Shown here piece by piece: positions 11,201 to 23,944 of a stretch of DNA of 64,000 bases. A program made the position numbers and the translations under genes. Source of the stretch: Juglans regia (lineage: Eukaryota > Streptophyta > Magnoliopsida > Fagales > Juglandaceae); NCBI RefSeq assembly GCF_001411555.2, contig NC_049903.1:25308270-25372269 (forward strand). The letters are read 5' to 3'. Below the pieces are notes generated by a model. That model made no database searches. It had not been told where the DNA came from and was given only the letters and a program-made list of their open reading frames with translations. The first letter of the stretch is position 1, and the number at the start of each line of letters is the position of its first letter.

Positions 11201-14200
11201 GATCCACCTACATCTCTCACAGCTGCTGCTGGCAGTCCTTGCTCCTCTCTATTCTCCACTTTATGTCACATAGCCACCTCCAATCAAGGGTCATTCACGC
11301 CCGTAACTTCCCCCTCTAGAAGTCTAAAGTCGTGCAAGATACACTTCTCTTCATTTTATCACTTCGTTCCTCCGTTCTTAGAGAGAAACCCAAAAGAGCT
11401 CTCTCGGGAAGATTTCTGGGTCTTTTTGCATGGCCATTTTCGACCATTTGTAAGTATTTTCGCACGATGATTCCTTCACATAAGTTGTTCCTCTTTGAGT
11501 TTAGTTTCCATGGATATTTTATTAGTCTCATTCCATTCTGATTTGGTTGCTCAAAACTATTTTTAACCATGGAAAGGTCATTCTGGGAGTGAAACTGGAG
11601 TGTATGTTATGTTTTGGAATTTTTCACCAAGCTAATGGACATATCTTGGTCCAAAGATTTTATGGAGTGTTTTTAGCATGCGTTTCTGAATTTTCATTGA
11701 GGTTTTGCTGCATGAATAAATCTTTAAATGATAGATTTCCTTAGATATAGAAACTTGAAAACTGGAAGTGGAAAAATAGTTTTTGTTTTGTGACAGTTTG
11801 AATATTTCATGGTTTAATCGTATTCCAAATGCTTTGATATTTTTATGTGATGATCCTAAGCCTCTTATATATATGTTAGAATGTTATTTTTAAGATATGT
11901 AGTATTATTTTTAAAGATATGATTTTTCTATTCAAGAGGATTTCGGTTAGGCCTAAGATTTGATGTTTTTGGGTTAGATCCATGTTATATTGAGTTTTAG
12001 CCATGACATTTTAAGCTTGATGGTTGAATCTTCTTTAAGACACATTTTGAAACCATGTGATGTTTTAGTTTGAAGATCACATGTCTTTAAGACATGGATA
12101 AAGAGATTGATCAATGTTAGTTGAGAAAGTTTCTGTTTTTGGACTAAGTGTAAAACCAAAAACTCTAAGTGTTGTTTTGTGTTTTTGGTGACTTTTGTTT
12201 GATGATTTAAAGCATGGTTGATCTTAGGATGATGTTATGAATATGTTAGAAGTAAGATTTGTTTTTTTGGAATTCTTGGAGATGTTTTTATTAAGCTCAA
12301 AACTTGTGATTTAAGGGTTTACTTTTTGTTAAAAATTTTAGTGTTGATGATTAGCTTTTTCTTAATGGATATTTTAAGTGTGTTTTTAAACTTAGGATAG
12401 GAAGATATTTGTTACAAAATTTTGGTTTTGAAGATAGAAGAAATTGCAACCAAAATAAAGAGAATTGGCCTATGAATGTTTCGGCCATAGTGAGTTTTCT
12501 ATAGTTGTGAATGGTTTTAAACTTTTCTGAGTTGATATTTGAGTCTATGATAAAATTTACATAATTTTTGGAGTTAGGACGTGGAATCCTTAAGTTAGGG
12601 ATAAAATTGTTATTTATCCACATGTAGAGGGTAAAATGGTAATTTTACTCTAAATTATCTCTTTTCACATTTCTAATTGTTAGTAATTAAATTTTTTACT
12701 TTTAGAATACCCTCTTACAGCTCCTCATGTTTCTCGCTTTATTCTCGTAGAACGCAACAATCGAGGTAAGTTAGCTCGTAATTTATTATTAGTTTACTGT
12801 GTAAGTGTGATGGGTAATGGAATTACAATTTATGTTCGTATGTTGTTATATATGTCATGCCATGCCATGTCATCACATGTTTATCTATTACACAAATTAT
12901 TCTGTCATGAAAAACTTATATGTTATGTAATATATTCTGTCTCATGTTACTATTTATTGCAAGTATGTCACATTACGTATGTCATCTATTATATGTATGT
13001 TATGTCACGTAATATTCATTGTCACTTGTTACGCCATGTTATGAAATATTGTATGTTACATGGTATGCCATGTTACGAAATCTTGTATGTTACATGTAGG
13101 ATATGTTATGAAATGTTGTCTGTTACATTTATGTCTCAAAGTATGTCATGTCTGTCGTCTTACGTTCATGTCACATTACGCTATGTCAAGACTTCTGTCT
13201 TTTTGTACTCATGTCATCCCGTCTCGAATACAGTTTGCGTATCTCGATAACAATCTTGCTAAGTTATTCATGTCAATCACGACCATAAACGCTGGGATAG
13301 GTAATATCCTAATGTAACTCATTTGTTCACGCTGGAGCATCTGAATAGGTGTGAAACTTCCTGGGTTGACGAAGTATATTCAACTGTTTGCAAATGGGGC
13401 CTAACTAGCTGGTCACAGGAGCGCGCCAGACACTAATGCCGATAGAGCCACACTTTATTTTATATGTGTCCACAACAAGTGTGGCACAAACAATTCATGG
13501 GGCCATAACAATTATGGAGCATGAAGTATGGGGCCACAACAGCTGTGGATCATACACCAGGTGAGATGCAACGATTGTGACATGTAGAATACGTGGGCCA
13601 CAATAACTGTGGAGTACATATTAATGCACTCACAGCTAGTACATATACTTGTTATGATGCAGTAATCAATAGGGACACACGACTCAAGGGGACCCGTGTA
13701 GCACCTGTATGGTCACTTTTATTAATTAAGTCTATTGAATAAGGTTTCAAGTTCATGTATTTCACGTTCAAGTCATGTTTCACGTTATGTTATGTTCAAG
13801 TTCATGTTCATGTTGTGTATGCTCACGTTCATGCTATGTTTCAAGTCCATATCATGTTTCAAGTTCACGTTCATATCAGGTTATGTTCACATTCACGTTA
13901 TGTTATGTTCACGTTCATATTATGTTTCAAGTTCACGTTTATATTATATTATGCTCAGGTTCATATTATGTTTAAGTTCATGTTCAAATTATGTATATTC
14001 ACGTTCATGCTATGTTTTAAGTCCATGTTATGTTTCAAGTTCACATTCATGCTATGTTGCTAGTCCATGTTATGTTTTAAGTTCACGTATATGTCATGTC
14101 ACGTCAAGCTAAGTTTCAGTTTCAGTTCAAGTTATGTCATTTATGTCATTCTATATGTCAAGTTATGCTATGCTTACTTACGACTTTGATTATGCATTCA

Positions 14201-14754
14201 TGCTTGAAGTTTCCTGTTAACTTGCTCTCACCGTGGTAGTCCCAACTACCATTCCCCCCGAATGATAGGCAATGTGTCAGGATCAGAATAAGGAACAGAC
14301 ACTGGTAGATTGGAGAAGGTTGAATGGACACCGTAGACACAACGCAGTGCTTGCAGCCTCCATAGGTAGGCTTTTGGATAGTATTTTGGCATCGTTAGTC
14401 GAGTTACGCGAGTTACTCAACGAACTAGCCCAATAGTGTATTTTGGCAATATGATTGTGGAGCCAGGTCTCCATTGTTTTGAGATTACAGTATTATGAGA
14501 CCGTGCTGTAATCGCAGATGTTTATTTCGTTAAGTATGCATGGATTATGTTTTAATTATTTGGGATATTATAGTTTGGTGTTTAGTATTGCTAAAAAAAA
14601 AAAATTATCTGCTGCGAATATTGCATAATGTTAGATGCATGTTAAGAACATTGCATCTTGTTATATGTCATGAATAAGGGTAGGTAACTTTGTGTTACAT
14701 GTCTCGACACTTCGGATGTCCATCCTATCCCAAGCGGAATGTGTGGGCGTCACA

Positions 14755-16139
14755 CACCTTATTTAAAGGACTTGGACGTGGGACTAGATCTCACTTTTGA
14801 GACTTTATTCACCAAAGTACTCATGAAGTCAACTGCTTTAGAAAGCAAGAAGCAGGGCAACGACGAGAGGATTGCCGACATAGGAAGGTAGATTAGCTTC
14901 TAAGACAGTGCTGGGAAATGTGGGGTGAGTTTTGTGAGTAAGAGACATTGCATTATCTCTGTGACTTCTATCCTCCATTCTGCAAGCCTGAATAAATATT
15001 TCGATCATTTTGTTTATGTCTGTATTTACGCATTGATTTCCAATGTTTGAATGTGTTAATTGTTTTTAATGCATGACTCTAAATTCTTGTGTGTGGAGCC
15101 CAAAATCTCCATGTGAGAATGTTTGTCTCTGTGTGAGAAGTCGATAGTGTAAATCAGTAATCATGGGATGAGAAGGAGAATTTTCTGAACCATTCATACG
15201 AAACATTGCCACATGTTTCACATGTAAAAGAGAATGCCTCATGGGAATTAGGGTGGAATGATGTTGTATTTGGACTCATTTGATAGGTTGGATGTAGGAT
15301 CCCCTGCCATATCACGTGTTGGTGTCCTTGAGCTTTTTGGCCGTATAGAAGCATCCCTAGTGCAACAAGTATTTGTGTGTGATGGACATTTGTCTGTGTG
15401 ACGAATATCTATGTGATAAGCACCTGTGTGGTGAAAGAATGTTATAGGGGCTGAAACAAGCCGAATACTAGTTTTAATGGGATTTATACTTATATTGGAG
15501 ATGGATTATTCATCACCGTACTAATACTGAAGTGCTTCTGTAATTTGTATGAGAGTAAAGGGCAACATCCGAAGAGAGTGATTCCTCACCATGCCTATGT
15601 ATGTACATGTGTTATCTCAGAGGGTGATTCCTTGCCACATTTGAGGATGCACGTAGCTGTAAACATGAGGGTGATTCCTCACCATGCAAATACATGTCTA
15701 TCCAGTATTTTCATGAAAGTGTTCATAGCATCTTTAGTAGCATTATCTCTCATTAGCTGTCTTGTCATAGCTGTCTAAGCTACCTATGGTTTCCTTTTTG
15801 GGACGATAGATTTTGATGCAGATATAGATCTCAGCGTGAAGCTCGAGGAAGAAGAGTCAAACCCGCACGAGTCTTGAGTATAGAGATCAGTAGCTGCCAT
15901 AGTTACCTTGTACCTTTCGTTTGGATGAATATCATATTAAGTCAGATGACTACTTGCAATCGGTTCGCCCATTTATGGCAACTAATTATGTGTACATTTA
16001 GTTGATGTAATACTTTGGGATTTAATGAAGGGCAAGAGGCCTCTTTTTATTGTGAAGTTTAATATTATGGTACTTAATAGTTAACGTTGTTACCACAACG
16101 TATTTTGCTTAAATTTCCACTGTGATTTCATAGACATAT
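14755..16139 (+). mobile_element. Family C LTR-like segment between two solo LTR insertions
   Basis: This is the continuation of the sequence split by solo LTR B (duplication CACCT) and solo LTR D (duplication CATAT). It contains three spaced copies of GGTGATTCCTCACCATGC-like sequence (about 15578, 15622, 15671). A homologous stretch lies inverted at about 60280-60600, including GATTTTGATGCAGATATAGATC-like sequence. No coding capacity is recognised; the ORF at 15545-15778 is from these repeats. Confidence 0.55.
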
Positions 16140-17834
16140 TGTAACACTTTGCCTAAAAAAGACTTAGCCATTAGCTCCTTTAATCTTAGTTAGCACTTTT
16201 TCTTTTTGGGATTTTTCTTCACTTAAGAATTACACTTTGAGTTTAGCTAGAATTTTGGGAAGGATTCTAGTAGTTTATTTTAGATTATTTGCCATAAAAA
16301 CCAATGGAGGAGTGGCACTTGGCATTATTATTGGGCTAAGCAAAAGGCTAAGTATGGATGGTTTTAAGTATGAGCCCAAGAGTATTTAATTACGGACCTT
16401 CAATCACTAAGGATGTGATAGGCCAAGAATAGCTGCCATAAGTCTAGACCCATTAGATTTTATGGAGTGATAAGCCTTTCTTGAAGAGTCGTAGAAATGA
16501 TGCCCAAGTGAGAGAAAGACTTGAAGCTTTTGGGCCTAACTTGGGGATAGTAAATGCTTTAAGCCCAACCTTAGAAAGACATGCTTTTTGGACCTAATCT
16601 TAGCTACTCTTTGAAGCCTTTATGAGCCGTCAAATCTGGACATAAGGTGCACTCTTCAAACCAGACCAAAAGCCCACATCTAAGAGGCTTCTCTTCCATT
16701 TGACACTTCTAATTAAAGCCCATATACACCATACTATTGGTTTCCTTCAATCCCAAGATGTGCCACATGCCCCTAAGGTTCCCATTTGACCATAATTAAG
16801 TTTTCTACTTGAGTTAAGGCTTTAATCAACTTACACTTTATTAGTGATATCTAAACCATGTTTTAAGCTTAGTTTTTCTTTTAATTATTTTCCCCATTCT
16901 TTATCTGGAAATTATTGTTTTTATTATTGTTTTTCATCATTCTTAGACCAAATTAAAAGTTTAATCTTGATCCAATACATCAATAGAGGCAAACACATGT
17001 CAATGCACAATCACCACCAATCGGCACATATGTGCACCTTCATGTGCGTTGCACCAAATCAGCCCCTAGCCCATGCCATTTCCATCATATTTTCATGAAT
17101 AATTTCACCAATCACATATAATCTCATTTCTTATGAACCAGACCAAGCCTTGGGCGAAAATCCCCCAAGTAACCGAACCATAGCCCCAACCAATTCCATT
17201 TGAAACTTAGTTGAAGCAACTGAATGGCATTGTATTTTTTTTTTATTTGAATTTCTGCTCTTATTTGAGCCATCCCCACACACCACCACCCCTTCCCTCC
17301 AATCCCCAACAGCCCCTCAAGTCATCATGGGAAGTTTTGACCCAAGCCATCCCTCAAAGAGAGCCAAACCGAATGGCTTTTGCACTAAACATCACTTGGC
17401 AACCTCACTTCACCTTCTTCCTTGAGTTGCACACACTTGAGCACTTGGCAGCCAATCCTCCACAATCTACCACTTGAAAAAGCCTTCAAGGAGTGTCTTG
17501 ATACCTTTACAAATGAGCCATGGAGATAAAAATAATAATAATAAAAAAGTGATGCAAGCAAGAGATGAAAATCTGTCTAGATGTTCAGACTAATACTCGA
17601 TGGAACCATGGCATGACTTCATTCCATGTTTTTTTTTGCATACCATGGCAGTACCTACACCCACATGGCACCTTGTAGCACCTGAATGAAAGAATCATGA
17701 GGGGTTAGGGCACTATTCACTTGCACAAGTGATGATACAAGCTGGAGATGTCACCACCACACTCCACCACCCACTCAACCAATCACCAAGCCCTCCTTCA
17801 GCCAAGGCCAACGTCCCCCTCCCCTCTTGAATGC

Positions 17835-17841
17835 TATAAAT
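17835..17841 (+). promoter_or_regulatory. LTR D TATA box
   Basis: TATAAATGCTCC is followed by CTTCACTCCCTCATTTCTCC, matching the promoter context at 478 and 22414. Confidence 0.6.
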
Positions 17842-19162
17842 GCTCCCTTCACTCCCTCATTTCTCCACACCTCTCCTCTAAGCTTCTTCTTGAATTCTTG
17901 AGAGCTTTTCTTCCCTAAGTGAGCAATAGAGTGAAACTGAGTGAGTTCTTAAGAGTTCTTGAGTGTTCTTGTGTTTGGAGCAAAGGGCCAGGAATTTTTG
18001 TAAGTAACCTTGCCTTAATATTTATTTAGTATCATCATAGCATGTTAGGCTTTAAATTATCCCTTGGGAATAATTTTTAATTGAGTTTTAGATGAAGTTA
18101 TCGTGCTTAGATCAAAACCGGGACAAATTTGATGTTTTGAGGAAATAAATTATTTTGGGATGAAATTTTAACTATGGCATGTGTTAATTTAATTTTATAT
18201 GATTCAAAAATTTCTTAGAATGAATTTTTAAGGTTTAATTTTGATGTTAGAAGCATGTCATAATAGACTTTAATTCTATAATGTGTTGATCATCTAAGCA
18301 TGCACGGTTTTGATTAATTTAGACTTAACTTAAGGAAGTTTGATTAATTTACCTAGGCTTGAATAATGTGCATTTAGGAAAGCCTTGTGATTAGGATAAG
18401 AATGAAAATGCATGATTTGATTAAGTTTTTGAAACATCTCTTGGTGAATAAAGCTAGAAATATCATACATGCTCAATGAATGATTTAATGGTGACTAAGA
18501 TCTTGAGCTATGTTTAAGTGTTAGGATGAACATGTATAACCTAAGCCTAAGTTTTAATTTAGCCCTAAGGTTATAATTTCTTTTGGCACTTGATGAATTT
18601 AGTACACAAGCATCCATATAGGTTAATTAGTTGAAATCACATTTAGGCATTTATAGAATGCATGCCATGGGTTGAGTGTGATTAGCATAGTTGCACTTTA
18701 AAGTTTGCAATTCTAAAGGCATAGATCATTTTAGAACATATAAAAGACGAGGTTTATGAAGTTTGGTTAATTTTGGGGTTCATTTGCAAATAGTGTAAAT
18801 TTAGGGTCTTAGTGACAATTTTGGAAAGTGTAGGGATATTTGTGTAAATACCTATATTTGAACCCTTTTGATTATGAACATCTTCCTTAAAAGCTCATAT
18901 CCTAACTTAGTATAACCATATTTACAGCCGCTATGATTTTTCTAATCTCAGACAGCTTGTAAGGTGGCCTCTAACTAACTTACACTTTGATAAGTTATTT
19001 ATGATTTATTGATAAATGCCACATTCATGAGATAAATGTCATTTGAGCATGAAACATCATGTTATATGATACATTGAGTACATGACTACTTGCTTACATG
19101 ACACATTCAACTTTCTCCTTTGAGCATGTTATACAAAATTGTCATTTTCACATGAAGCATAC

Positions 19163-19812
19163 GGCGACGCCCCAACCTTGGCTTGGGATGGAACGAAGAC
19201 TTAGAGCATCGAGATATTGAATACAAGCTTACATACCCTTGTTTATGACAGTTCATATGCAATGCATCATATAAATGCATCTAGTAATATGCAATAATCG
19301 CAACGGAATAAGGGTGACTAAATAAAACTTATGGTATAATAAACTAAAACATCTTAATTTCATTCATGACCATCATTAGTTCAAATCATAATCAAATCAT
19401 AAGGTAGCATAATCCTAGTACAATTATTCTTACTAAGAAGTCTCCATGGCTAAATTAGCTAAGGGTTAGGGCTATAAACATCAAGATTAGGTCCAATCTG
19501 TTGTCGAGGTCCAGCTCCTCCTCAATCAATTAAATCCACTAGTTCATTTGGTTCATCTGGTCCATCTTTGTCAAGTATTGATACAACTTCTATCATTCCA
19601 AATGGAATGATAGTGGGTCCATAAGGGGTGAGATTTATATGAAATCTCTGTAAGTTAGACAACCAACGTGCATAAAGATAAATTATGCATGTTGGATGAT
19701 AAATATGAAATGCATGCGATGCAAGAAAAAAATATGTATTTGTCTCCCATCCAGATTTCTCGTCATTTTTAGAGAAGTAAGACAAACATTTTTTCATAGA
19801 GAACATTTTTCG
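19163..19812 (-). mobile_element. Inverted family A LTR, 3' end fragment
   Basis: The reverse complement matches the LTR A terminal region (compare 2236-2815 and 35100-35771). It includes stem-loop 2 (19630-19648) and the best stem-loop 3 (19590-19613, 10-bp arms, loop AAAT). The match stops at AGAGAACATTT, where pol sequence begins. Confidence 0.8.
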
Positions 19813-20789
19813 CTTCAACCTGACCTAACTTATGAAGAAATTCCTATTTAGATTACAAATTGGAAGGATAAGGAACTTCGGAAAGATCGAAAAATTCCTT
19901 TGGTTAAGGTTCTGTGGCGGAATAATATGATGTGGAGGAAGTTACTTGGGAGAAGGAAGTTTATATGAGAAACAAATACTCCTATTTGTTTGGCTTGTGA
20001 CTTGTGTGGCATCGCACCGCATCATGGCATTTGCATTCATTCATCCATGCATAGTGTCCATTTCATTTCGTCCAATGACCCGCATTTCTCTCGTCGTTTA
20101 CAACTACACCATGGCCAGAAACGGTAGAGTCGCCTGACGGACATATATGACCCCCAGTCGACTCCGAAGGCCTAGAGCTGAGTAGCGATTAGATGACTAG
20201 ACCTTATGGTTGACACATTTTGGACTCAGCAGGAGAGGTTGGAGTACCATAGGACTCACATCCTTGACCTTGATAGGAGAGGTAACATCCGTATTTGGAG
20301 AGCCCTGCCTCATGAGGAGTGTCAGTCATATGACCTCGTCAGGTGGATGGGAGAGACTAGGGCATGATGGGTTAGACGCCGTATTAGATCGACTCCTCCA
20401 GCTACACTAGATTAGCCTGAGTCGAGCCAGGTAGCGTTAGGCAAAGCAGGAGCCACTTTATCCCGACCCCTCTCCCCTTGATGCATCAGATTTTTTTGAC
20501 TCCTCATTGTGTCTTGTTCATTTCCATGAGGAGGGAGATTTTTGGCTTGAAAGCGAGGAGATTCATCAGTGGAGGTTCCACAAGGAAAGAGTTAACACTT
20601 TTTATGATTCTAAGGAGGATGAGTACTACTACCACACCCAGGATGAGATGATAGATGATGGCACTGACAGACCCCTTTCGAGCCCTAAGCCATAGCATAG
20701 TTGGTGAGTCACACATAGCTTTTGATTGATATCTTATATCTACTAAAAGCCCGATTTTGAGGACAAATCTTGTTTTAAGGAGGGGAGGA
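19813..20789 (+). pseudogene. Gypsy pol C-terminus (chromodomain-type) and 3' untranslated internal region
   Basis: The first ~130 bases read LQPDLTYEE, then IPLVKVLWRNN, which is the tail of Tekay/Del-type pol leading into the chromodomain. In-frame stops are present (TAG in the first 50 bases, TGA after KFI). The rest, to 20776, is probably the untranslated 3' internal region. It has an open stretch at 20507-20695 with no recognised product. It ends at the polypurine tract. In an intact element this would follow integrase, but here integrase ends at 33163. Confidence 0.7.
20777..20789 (+). other. Polypurine tract (AAGGAGGGGAGGA)
   Basis: A 13-base purine run lies immediately before the LTR terminus TGTAACACC. 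This is the position and sequence expected for the plus-strand primer of an LTR retrotransposon, and it is preceded by TTGAGGACAAAT as at 2905. Confidence 0.8.
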
Positions 20790-22413
20790 TGTAACACCAT
20801 GCCTAATTACCCATTAAGATTAATCCTTATTATGAGCTTATGCTACCATATTACATTTTTATTGGGATTTGTTTTTCCAGCATTAGTAGCTTAGTGAGCA
20901 AGCCCATTAGTGCTACTCTTAAGGCCCTTAAACTTTAGAATGTTATGGGCCAAGACTTAGAAGCCTTGAACCAAGCCTTATAAGAGTTTAAGGTTTTGTA
21001 GGATAGCCTTAGAAAGGTTTGGCCCAAGTGTGAGGAAGGTTTAAGGCCTGTTGGGTGTAACTTAGTGTTAGTATTGACTCGTGGCCCATTTATGTTAAGG
21101 AAAGCCTTTTTTGCCCCTTTCTTGTGGATCTTGAAGCCTCTCATGACCTCTTCAAATTTGGACCCAAGGCCTCCCATCAACCCACACCAAAAGCCCATAA
21201 ACCATGCAACTCCCATTCATGGCCTTTTAAAGGCCAACAAGGCCCAATGCCTTGTCTTGCATTTTCACCCTTCTAATGTGAGCCCACTTACACCATACCA
21301 TAGGTTTCCCTCAAGACAATATTGTGCCCCATGCCCCTAAGAGTTTTCTTTGGACCAAAAATTAAGTTTGAATTTGGGTTAAGACCATTGATCAAAATTC
21401 CACATGATTAATTCTCTTTAAACCATGCTTTAAGCTTAATTTCCCTTCTTAATCTTTTTAGTCTATTTGATCTTAATTTTATTAATTTTATTATTGTTCT
21501 TAATCATTCGTATACTAAATTAGAAGTTATTCTTGATACCACACATTTCATTAAGAGAAAAAGCATGACATTTCACAAATCCACCCAATCGGCTCACTTA
21601 TGTACTTTCATGTGCATTGCAATAAAACAGCCCCATAGCCATGCCAATTCCATCTCATTTTTTGTTCCAATCTGACGAATCACACCTCATTTCATCCCTT
21701 TATAGCTAGACCAAGCCTTAGATGAAATTGGTTCCAAGAACCAAACCAAAAACCCCAAACCGACTGAACCTAAAGGCTAGTTGGATGCAACCGATTGACA
21801 TTGCTTTTTAGTTGCGTTTATGCTCTTGGCTGAGCCACCACCATATTCCACCCCCTTAATCCTCCAACCCCCATAAGCCCCTCAAATCATCATGATAAAT
21901 TTGACCCAATTCATCCCCCATGAAGAACCAAAACCGAATGGCTTTTGTGCACAACCCCACTTAGCAACCACCCTCCATTGCACCCTCTTCTTTGAGTTGC
22001 ACCTTCATCATAACATGGCAGCCAACCCTCCACCTTCTACCACCTGAAAAAGCCTTCAAGAAGTGACTTTATACCTGCACAAAACAACCATAGAGATAAA
22101 CTAGAGGGATGCAAAAAAATGAAAATCTGCCTAGTTTTCAAGTCTATACCCAGTGCATCATGGCAAGGCATCATGCCTTGGTTTTTATTTTTTTCTCTCT
22201 CTTCTTCCTTGCTGCACTGTGGTAGCTCTACCCTTCTAGCAACCTTTCAACATCTGCCATGATGAGATCATGACAGTTCAGAACACCATTCACCCTGCAA
22301 AGCTTGACACAAGCTGAAGGAAGGCCACAATCACCACCACCACCACCCCCACGCCACCAATCACAAGCTACCCTTCCAAGCCATGACTGGTGCCCCTCCC
22401 CTCCACTGAGCAC

Positions 22414-22420
22414 TATAAAA
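22414..22420 (+). promoter_or_regulatory. LTR A TATA box (TATAAAA)
   Basis: CACTATAAAAAGCCCCCC is followed by CTTCATTTCCTCC. It is conserved with 478 and 17835, with small changes. Confidence 0.6.
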
Positions 22421-23944
22421 AGCCCCCCAACCCCTTCATTTCCTCCACACCTCTTCTCCAAGCTCCTATTGAGTTCTTGAGGGATCTTCTTCCCTTAGAG
22501 TAAAAACGAGTAGAAATTGAATGAGTATTCTTGGAACTTCTTGAGTTCTTGTGTTGCGAGTTGTAGAGGGCCACGAAATTTGTAAGTTTTCTTGCGCTAG
22601 GTCTTAGTTTATATGTCAAGTTGTGATTTTAAGTGTTGAAGTAATTTTTGGATGAATTTAGAAAATGTTACCATGCTTAATTCAAAACCAGGTCATTAAG
22701 GGTAGATTAAGTGTTTAAATTATTTTTTTAAGTGGGAATTTTAGTTATGGCATGTCTTAGAATTTGATGAACATGATTTATTAATGTCTTAGAATGATTT
22801 TTGAAGGTTTAAGTTTGAGGTTGAAAGCATGTCATGATAGATTTTAATTTCTATCTTGTGTTGATCATCAAAGCATGCACGATTCAGTTAAATCATGCTT
22901 AGCTTGTTAAGTTTTGATTTATTTCACCTAGGTTTGAAATATGAACATTTATAAAAACATTATAATTGGAATAAGGAGAGAAATTCATGATTTAGTGCTA
23001 ATTTTTGAAACTTTTATTGGTGATAAGATTAAGAAATATCATGCATGCTTAACGACTAGTTTAATAGAGATTAAGGTTTCTAGCCATGATTAAGTATTGG
23101 GATGAACTTATTCATTCAAGATTAAGCTTTAACATGTCATTAAGTATTATAGTGATTATTTGCAATTAAATAAAATTGAGTATGCATGCATTCATAGGGA
23201 TCAATAGTTGAAATTACACTTAGGCATCAACTAGAGTTCATGCCACGGGTTAAGTGTGTTTAGGCTAGTTTGACTTTGGTTTTTGAAACTCTAAGGGCAT
23301 AAATGATTTTAGAATATCACAAATATGGGGTTTATGAAGTTTGGTTAGATTTGGAGTTCGTTTGCAATTAGTAAAAAATTAGGGCCTTAGTGGCAATTTT
23401 TGAAGGTCTAGGGGTATTTTTGTAGATATCCATATTTGAAACCTTTTGATTATGAACATCTTTCTTAATACTATAGATTCTAACTTAGTACAAATTTTAT
23501 TACAGCCACTATGATTTTTCCCAAACTCGATAAATGCCACATTCATGATTTTTCCCAAACTCGATAGTATAGTTTGTAAGTTGGCCTCTACTTACACCTT
23601 GATAAGTTATTTATGATTTATTAATAAATACCACATTCATGTTATAATTGTCATTTTGAGTATGAAACGTCATGTTATATGATACATTGAGTACATGACT
23701 ACTTGCCTACATTACATGTGACATTTTCTCCATTTTAGCATATTGCATATAAATGTCCTTTTCAAATAAAAGCTTGCTACATATTGCTCCATTTGAACTA
23801 ATGTTGGTTTTGAATGAAATTGGGATGTTTTAGTTTATTCTAGTATAAGTTTTATTTAGACATCCTTATTCCACTGCGTGATTGCATAGTACTAGATGCA
23901 TTTATAGGATGCATTGCATATTAACTATCATGAATGGTGGTATG

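Larger units (their letters stand above)
5677..14754 (+). mobile_element. Solo LTR, gypsy family B (outer copy, split by an inverted copy)
   Basis: It starts TGTAACAGCCCGCTAG and ends GGGCGTCACA, and is flanked by the perfect 5-bp duplication CACCT (5672-5676 and 14755-14759). Without the nested copy (6403-10810 plus its duplication) it is about 4.66 kb, an unusually long LTR. No PBS, gag, pol or second LTR adjoins it, so it is a solo LTR left by LTR-LTR recombination. It holds short tandem repeats (12807-13270, 13735-14160), a hairpin cluster (about 13440-13615) and the conserved stem-loop block near 13290. Confidence 0.9.
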
